DNA of 64,000 bases from Ascidia mentula. Its lineage: Eukaryota; Chordata; Ascidiacea; Phlebobranchia; Ascidiidae. Positions 44,501 through 53,500 of the stretch are shown here, piece after piece. The stretch is taken from NCBI GenBank assembly GCA_947561715.1, contig OX387200.1, forward strand, positions 12,464,501-12,528,500, given 5' to 3'. Every line of letters begins with the position of its first letter. Positions within the stretch are counted from its first letter, which is position 1. The notes under the pieces are model-generated. The model had not been told where the DNA came from and made no database searches. It was given only the letters and a program-made list of their open reading frames with translations. Made by a program: the position numbers and the translations under genes.

Positions 44501-47500
44501 GCAAAATATAATTGGTCCAAGGGACCCACTTTTAGCTAAAATGACAGACCATGGTTCTTTGAATGCTGTATACGGAGAACAATTGTCAAAAAGAAGGGGC
44601 GACAGGGAGGTGCCAACAGGTACAATTTTTAATTTCTACTTGGTATTCAATAAACAAAGGCATTTTAGAGTTGCACGTGTTCAACTGTCCACGAGGAATT
44701 GATAGAGTAATGCAGCAACTTGTTGTGTGGTTCGGAGGTAGACTGTCTCAAAACGATGAAATTTGGTCAACCTGCATTGAGTTGAATACAAATAAAGATT
44801 CTATTTTTAAAAAGAAAAGTAACTCAAAAGTTAAAGGCAAAAGTAGAAGCACCACTGGATCCAGTAATGCAATGGTGAAGTTACAGTCCATAGCTGTTTT
44901 ATCGTGACTGTTTTGTTTTGCTAGATTTAAGCAGCAAATGTGCCATGTTGGCTAAGCTTTCAACTAACCCCTATTTAATCACTTGGAAGCCGACAAGTAT
45001 ATGTTTGGTTGTATCATCAAGATTTCCTCCACAATTTATTGGAGATGTTATTGCAATTGCTGTAGACCAGGGTTTTTCTATACAAGGAATAAAAAGAATG
45101 CATTTAAATGATAGAAAGACTGCAGGACTTTGTGTATCTACACGGTTTGTTTCCCTGTGGTGTTTTACTGTTTTACATTGTTTAGATTTTTGTTTGCTTT
45201 GGGATATTTTAGTTATGCAATGTACTTCAATCCACAATGCTCTGTGGAAGATTCAATGAGTGGGGAGTACTATGAAATTGACAACTGGTGGCAGCGACCA
45301 GTAACAGTTTTGGTGCTGAGTAGAGAAAATGCACAAGCTCATCAAGCTGCAATTATAGCTAGTAAGTTCCTGTAATAGTGCATAGGACTGCAATCTATTA
45401 TAGTAGTTACTCGGCCAAATCCAGACTAAATCGAAATATTTATTGACATCATAAATTTTCATTTGATAAAAATCACATACCCCATTTGTACTTTTACTGT
45501 ATTGACAACATATAATATAATAATGTAGGAAATCTTTAGACAGAATTACTAGGACTTGCCGGACCTACCACTTTAGGCAATCAGTCTGCTTGGTTCGCTA
45601 TGTGTACATACCTAAAAAGAAGGCCTGAGTGCTCTGGACAATGTTTCTGTTTTTAGCATATTTTTATTGTTCTACTCTGGAGGTGTAAAAACATCAAACT
45701 TGCATAAAGTGTATGGTTTGATGTTTAATTTAAGAGGAACCTATGTGAACTGTTAAATAAATACTGCTGCTGCAAGCAAAATATACTGTGTTGGTCACAT
45801 CCAAAAAAATATTTGTTACACTTCGCGGCACAAGTAAATGCAAAATTATCAGTTTGGACTCTATGGCGACTGTTAGTGAAATAAAGATTTTAATGTGGCT
45901 GGCAATAACAAAAGATTGTGTGCCATTGACCTTATGTATGTCATACTGTACTAGTGGTTGAAATAATACACTTATATGTAATATTTTAAACTCCAGTGTC
46001 ATTTCAATATCAACAATAATGTCTCATTAGATCATTTTGTTCTGTTAAAATTTGATATATATTAACAAACCTGCATTACAGGTATTCAGACTGAACTTAT
46101 TTATCGTCTAGTATCAAGTACAGAACAGGGACATTTGCATTTAATTACAAGCCAGTGTTTTCATGTATGTTCCTATAATGATGCAGTAAACCATGCTTTA
46201 GGACCCATGTGCAAGGTATGTGTAACGTACAAGTGTTTGGTCATACAAACCCAAGTTTGACTTGACATAGTTGACCAATGTTGACCAAAATCTAATATAT
46301 ATTTAATACTAATGTTTTGTGGGGAAGGTATATAATTGTATGATTAAACAGCACATTATTTTGTTTCGTTTGGAAGGTGAACAACTCAGAAAATGATGTT
46401 GTCCTTTTTTCAACCAGATGTCCTATTTTTAAGTTATTTTAGCAGCTCCATAACTTATTTCATATTCATTGACCCCCAAGATATGTCTATAGATTAAGGG
46501 TTGGCAAATTTTTTGGCACATTGGCCAGAATTTATCAAACATTTGACAGGCGATTGAATGGTCTATGCAAGTATAAAGTGGACAAACAGTGTTTACTCTA
46601 CAGTTTATGAACTAAACAAAGTACAATGATTAATGGTTAAAACAATGGTTCTCAACGTTTATCTAATGGTGTACCACCTGGAGGTTTTTTGATCATAGCA
46701 CAGCAAGATAATTTCTAACATGGACATATCTGTTGAATGCACTAACCGAATAGTTACAATATGTTTACCTCTTCAGCTATTTTCGCTCCCAGGTGAATTT
46801 AAAAATGTAATCTTATCCCAACATAGCTTTATGGCACTTTTATTGTTTTTATGTCCCAGAAGAACAGACCATTAAAATACTGCTAACTTCACTTTTCAAG
46901 ATATTGCCAGGTTAAAATTGCTTTCAATAAGCAAACTGGAGCCAATAATATGAATTGTGTAAGCTGCAGACAGATGGCAATGACCTAAAAGGTCTTATCA
47001 GTGCAGCTGGTGTTACTTTCAGATGACTTTGCTGACCAAACAGCCAAGCAAAGACTTCCACTTTGTGGTGATTATACAATCACTGTCATCCGTTGGGCAC
47101 CAAACTAGGTGCAACTTTACGGAGAAAACAAGGTGGAAACACTATTGCCAAGCAAAGCTCAACCAATAGTGCTATCATAATATTACACTTTGCTTATCTT
47201 ATGATTATTGTGACACGGGGCCTGACAGCACTATTGGTTGAGCATCTGTCTGCAGTTTAAACACAATTGCATTCAATGTCACCAAGATTACACCCGGCTT
47301 TATGTTTCTTTTAGAATTTTTCTAAATTTTTGGTTATGCAGACAGCGTTTAGGCATTGTCCCTTTACATTTTCAGTAAGTCGTTAAAAAAGTTCATGCAA
47401 ACCACCTACTGTAAAAAAGTTCTTTGTGTCTAACAATAATCAACAATGGTAGTTTTCGTATCAAAAGTTTGAGCAGCTGTCATGGCAGACAGCTCTGTAG

Positions 47501-50500
47501 ATGTTGATTTTATAAAAACAATATATTTTGCTGTAGTGTGATTTCATGCCAAATCACCCAACCTATAAAGCATGACCTCTTTTGATTTTGCCCAAAATTG
47601 GTACACTTGCTAAAGCCCAAACACTCGCACTTTGATTCAAATTTTGTTGAAATTGATTATGTACTTTTCAAGATACCATACTTTGAGGTCATAGCCCTAT
47701 TGCCACTAGATGGCGATATATATATATTTTTTTTTGCTAATATCTCAGCCATTTCTGGATGGATTTCTACAATGTTGGACTCATTTTGAAGGTTGCAACA
47801 AGGCCTAATTGATTATACCTTTAAATTACAGAAATAATTTGGAAATTTTTTATTACAACCCCTTAAAAAAACATTTTTCTTCAGTGTTTGGGGGTTCATA
47901 ATGTAAATATATCATTTAAAAAAAAATCTTTGGAAGTGTTGCGTATATCATAATAATGCATGACACCCAAAAATTTGAATGGACAAATTATACAGTAAAA
48001 TTTAGGAGCAGGTTTTTGGAGATAGCAATATTTGTACGTTTGCTATACTTTACCATGTCACTTTCATGCACTATACCATGCAATGACTAATCCCCATTTA
48101 TTTTATCCACTGTATGCACAAATACAGTTCACACATGTAATACAATAGCATATGTGGCACTAAAAATAAGCAATACACAACTGGAAATAATGAAAAATTG
48201 ACTGTTCAGATTTATTTTTTCTTAACTTCAGTTGAAGGGTCTGTTGCTTGGTGTTGTTCTTTCTGAGTAAGTGTGTATACTTTTCCCGTTGCAGTTTTTG
48301 GATTGACACTTGTTAAAATGGTTGCTTTCGTAATCATTAAAAAATCTTCAGTTAATGGATAGGCAAATGAAGGGGATGGGCCAGCGAGATGAAAAAATTT
48401 TACTATTTCTTGTGGGTATCTTTGTTGTTGCAACTTTCTTTTGACCATTGGTGACTCGCCCAGAACTTCCATTGATTCGTTTAGTGTTTCAATCACTGCA
48501 TTTGGCAACTCAAACTCTTCTGTTTCGACACTGCTGCTAGTGGATGAAGAGGCTTGCTGATAAAGTAACTTACGGCACTGTGAACAAATTTTCTTTCCTG
48601 GAATCAGTCCTAGTTTTTGTGAGTCTTTGCTAATGTAAGGAGATAATGCGAATACTCTATTCTGCAGGTTGCCTGTCTTGTGTGTTTTGAATGGATTGCA
48701 ACATTTTCTTTTACAAAGGAAATACATTCTTAAAAACTGTGCTTTGTGTCCAGGACAAACAGAAGTGATCACAGTGTCAGTTGGCATTCGATACTGAAGT
48801 AATTTCACTTCTTCAGCAGTTGGGAGTATAATGTAATGAAGTAAAGCTACCTTCACACCACTCATTTACTAGAATTCCTATATCATCTTTTCTGAAGAAA
48901 GCTTTTTTTTTTAAACTCATAAACATACACTTTAACCTAATAGACAAACTTAACTGGCATTAAAATGGCCCGAAGTCTTATTCTTTCCTTCATATTAATT
49001 GTTGAATGTAAATAAAACAGCTACTTTATGCTGTGCTGTAAATTTCTGACCTTTTTATACCTGGGCAATTAACTCCCAGATATCATGCTGTGAAACTAGT
49101 TATGTGCTTCCTTTTCACATTGGACATTTCAGTCTTATGCTGAACTGGCCACAATCCAATTTTCAACATCACAAACATAGCTGGTATTACTGCTCATATT
49201 GTCAGAAAACTTCACAAACAATGCTATATCATGGTAACACACACACATAAATGCATATGTCGATAAAATAGATTTTTATAAGTATAATGTGGTTTATCTT
49301 ACATAACTTTTGTTACCAGGTAAAATATTTATCTTATATACTCTACCATGCTGCTCATATAAATATGTTAGGTGGGAAAAATTCTTCTGTTTGTGAAAAT
49401 AACATATTTACACAGCACTTTTTCATTGCATGTGAATAATAAGAAACGCAAGTACGGGCAATGTATAAAAAAATACCATTTATGTGTTTGCTTCTAATTT
49501 GTTAAGCTTTCATTTTTCCATCAAAATTTTTGGTGTCATTGCATTATTATGATACAGTCAACATTTTGTCCGAAAATATATTTTTTTTAAGATGATGCTT
49601 TTACGTTATGAACCCTCAAAGTTTACTGATAAAATTTTGTTTACTGTATTGTAAACAAAATTTTGTTAGCTAAATCTGTAAGTGACAAGTATGATCTGTA
49701 AGGCCTTGCCTTTATCTTAAAAATGAGCCCAACGTTGTAGAAATCCATCAAGAAATGGCTAAGATATAAGCAAAAAACAAAATATATATCGCAGTGCAAT
49801 ATCTTAAAAAGTACTTGGTCATTTTTTCTAAAATTTGGAACTTTTAGTTGTTTTGTCATCCTAAAGCTGCTGTGTAAATTTCATTGAATTTAAAAAGGGT
49901 CAGGTCAGAAATGTGATTCAAATTTGGTGATTTGATATGAAATCACTCTGTATAGGCATCATCAGTTTTTACAATCGCTACCACACGTTGAAAACCATTG
50001 GTTTAAAAGTTGCGACTGTGATACAAAAAAAATTGCAATGGAATTACATTTAACTACTGTTTGAACAGTTTTTTTAAGTGACAATAATTTGTACCAATCC
50101 CTGCCAGACCAGATTTAAACACCCAGCAGGCCACATTTGCCCATGTCTGCTATAGATACTGCCACAAAGTATGATACATACATGAGCTCTTGTACTTTAA
50201 TCTTAAGCTCATACTTTTTGCTTGTTCGTAGTTTTCCGACACTGAATTGATAAGTGGTTCCATACCACGACGCTTTTACTCTAATCCAGAGTTGGAACAA
50301 GTTGTTGTTCTGGCATTACTTGGAAGCTCAATGGTTGATGAATGTGGTTGTATTTTACAGAGTAAGTACCAACAATGTAACAACAAGTGTCGCCAATAGT
50401 CAATACATGCATTTACCACACATATACTTATGTAGGTGATTATGTATTAATTATGTAATACAAAAGTGCCTAAAATACTGTATTAGTCAAATAATTCAAC

Positions 50501-53500
50501 TAAAGATTACATATGTAATTGACTAGTTTAACAACTGCAAATGCTCTCATAAAGATTGCAATTATCATTTTGTCGAAGTAGTAAATTTAACTGTACATAG
50601 GTATGTAAGACAGCCTTGTAGCAGCGAAAAAAAATGCACATACTACTCATTTCACAGTGAAATGATAACTAAAAAATAAAACACTTTTATTTGCTTGTGT
50701 CTCTTGAATTTTAGCTTTACTTCATGGTGAATTTTATCTGCAATGCGATGAAAACAAGGATTTTAATTTCTTGCATGAAGATACAGAATGTAGTGAAATA
50801 AGTTCGGAGTTTCGTGGATTTGAGCTTCTTGGAATAAAGTACATTCGATCAGTTTCTTTGCAGCATGCAAAGGTACTGCAAAGTCATTTACCTACATTGT
50901 TTGCTGGAAATACTGTTGATAGTAGGCCATTTTTGTACACAGCACATAGGCGCCAATTTACCCTGTGAGACAGTAAATCTTGAATTGCATGGCAATGTTT
51001 GAGGGTGACTGCAACTGTGGTTATATATTTGTTTGTATTGTCAGTTCATTAAAGTTTTTTTTCACCTAAAAGAATACTGATACAGGCAGTTTTCCGTTTC
51101 CACAAACCAATATGTTTACTGATACTAAAGCTCTACCCCTGAAGCCAGACCAAAAGAAAGTTTACACACTATCACCTGGTCAACATTTGTAGTTGAATGT
51201 ACTTCTATTTTCACAACAACCATTTATCAGCTGTGAACTCAAAAAAGTGTGTAACAACACTTAGATAGAATTAGGCTACATATTCTGTCTGTGTTTTAAT
51301 GCAAATGATTGTTTGCTGTGGTCTAAATCAGGAATCGGCAACATTTTGAATTCTGCATACAAGTTTACATTATTATATTAAAATGTAATGACATCACATG
51401 CCAACATATATGCGCACCTCTAAAATGTTGACCTTTTCAATTTTTTTTCAGTGACAAACTTTTTGTATTAGTTTTTTGGGTCAAAAGGTAAAAGTATCAT
51501 AAACTAGTTTTAGTAGAAACCTTGTTTGCTATGAAATCTGTATTATTTAAAGTGTGTATATTTCAAAGCAACTTTGTTAGTTATCATACGTTTTACTTTA
51601 GGAATTAACCCCATTTGAAGTTGGAACTGATTTGTGGTATAACAGCCTACCAATCATTAAAAATGGACCTGTTCTCTTATGTGTTTTACGGCGGGTTAAT
51701 GCTTTTAATGTAAGTTTTGTCTGACTTTTACTAAAATCATTTTGTCAAACTGTTTTTATGCCAGATAATGCGAACGGTTTTAAAAATACCCTTTCATTAT
51801 GAAATACATAAAAACTCTGTCTACTTACAAAATATGGATAGAATCATGTCATCCACCCCAGAAGTTGCTTTTAGACAGGTACAGATGTATGTTTGGTATT
51901 TTTTGTGCAATTGTTTGTTAGTCTACTATACTGTTAACTAAAATATTTGTTTCTGCAGATGAAAATGTTTTTTACCGAAAATGAACTGTTTGCTGACAAC
52001 AGATGCAGGCCTTTGCTGAAGTATCTTCCTCCACCTATGAGAATTGCCCATTATTTAAATGAATATTTATCAAAAAGTGATGTAGAAGATTCAGTTAATG
52101 ACAAGAGACTATCATGCAACAAACCAGCCAAGAAAAAAAAAAGACGTAAAAACTTTTCATACACACAATTAATATTGTTAATATCCATATGCTCATATTT
52201 CAAACCCTTTGTGATTTGCATCGTTTTATTACATCTTCCAGAGCTAATTTACAAAAATTATTTTTTGCCTGTCAAAATAAAGTAATATTAGTAAAAAGCT
52301 TTAAATCATTATTGAAGATCTTTAACACATTTTTTTTATTCAGTAACAAATATGGTCTAACCAGACTTTTAAATCGATCTATGTATCAAATTTTTTTTAT
52401 ACAGTATTGTAGTTTTGTTTTGTAACCCTGTGCCAACACATTATGTAAATATTTGTAGATTCTCACACTTCTGATACTCATGCTTATATCAAGAAAAAGT
52501 TTGTGAAATAAAAAATATTTATGTAATACATGCATTAGCGCAGGTTTACAAATCAAAACTATAATGATGTATATCTTAAGTTCATGCAATGTGATTTTAT
52601 AGGCAAACCAAGAATATTGCAAAACCCAGCATCACCTATGGAGGAATGTATTTTGGATTCTATGTTTTGTCAGCCTCATACTATTACTTCAATTTTAATT
52701 ATTAAACCAGATGCATTTCCGCGTCATGTTGTTAGGGTATGTTTGCTGTCAAAAAGTAATGATAAATATTTGTTTTCTTAAATGCAACCATTGAAAAAAA
52801 CACAGATTTTGAGACGTCTTTACCAAGAAAAGTTTTGCATAGTTGCTGCACATATGTCAGTTTTGTCAGAAGACCAAGCTTCACAGATTATGCCTACAAA
52901 ATATGACAAGGTTCAACTTAAGAACTGAGTACAAATTGAAGTTGTTATGATTGCAAACATTATTTATAGATGTTGGGAGAAAGAAGTGTTTTTATTAGTC
53001 ACATGACTTCTGCTGCATCTTTAGTTATTTGTGTGCAAAGAGTAAATGCTGTTCGAAGATTACTAGATGTTGCCGGTCCTACAGATCCAAGAGAAGCTCA
53101 CAAGCAAAATATTGGTGGTAGTGCAAATTGGAGAGCAGAATTTGGAATTGACGAGTTTTCCAATGCAATACATGGTTAGTATGACAGGTGTAAGACATGT
53201 TTTTAAATTGTGTTGCCACTCATACTGACCATAGGCGTATCCAGCATTTTTTAAGTTTGGGGTCTAAATTTTTTTTGAATTCCCCAATTTTTCGCTTTAA
53301 ATTAAAGTTAATTTTGGTCAAGCATTGCAAAATATGAATGCCCGTGTTTGCGTTAATTGTCACATAAACGGTGGCTTGTGCAATTGCGTAACGCTATGGA
53401 ACACTTGATGTGAGTTTTTGCGGTAGTACTCGCGTCGCAGTTTTATTTTCCTACTTTGAAAGAAAGTATTGAATATATTTGTTTCCAAAAATGGACCAAT

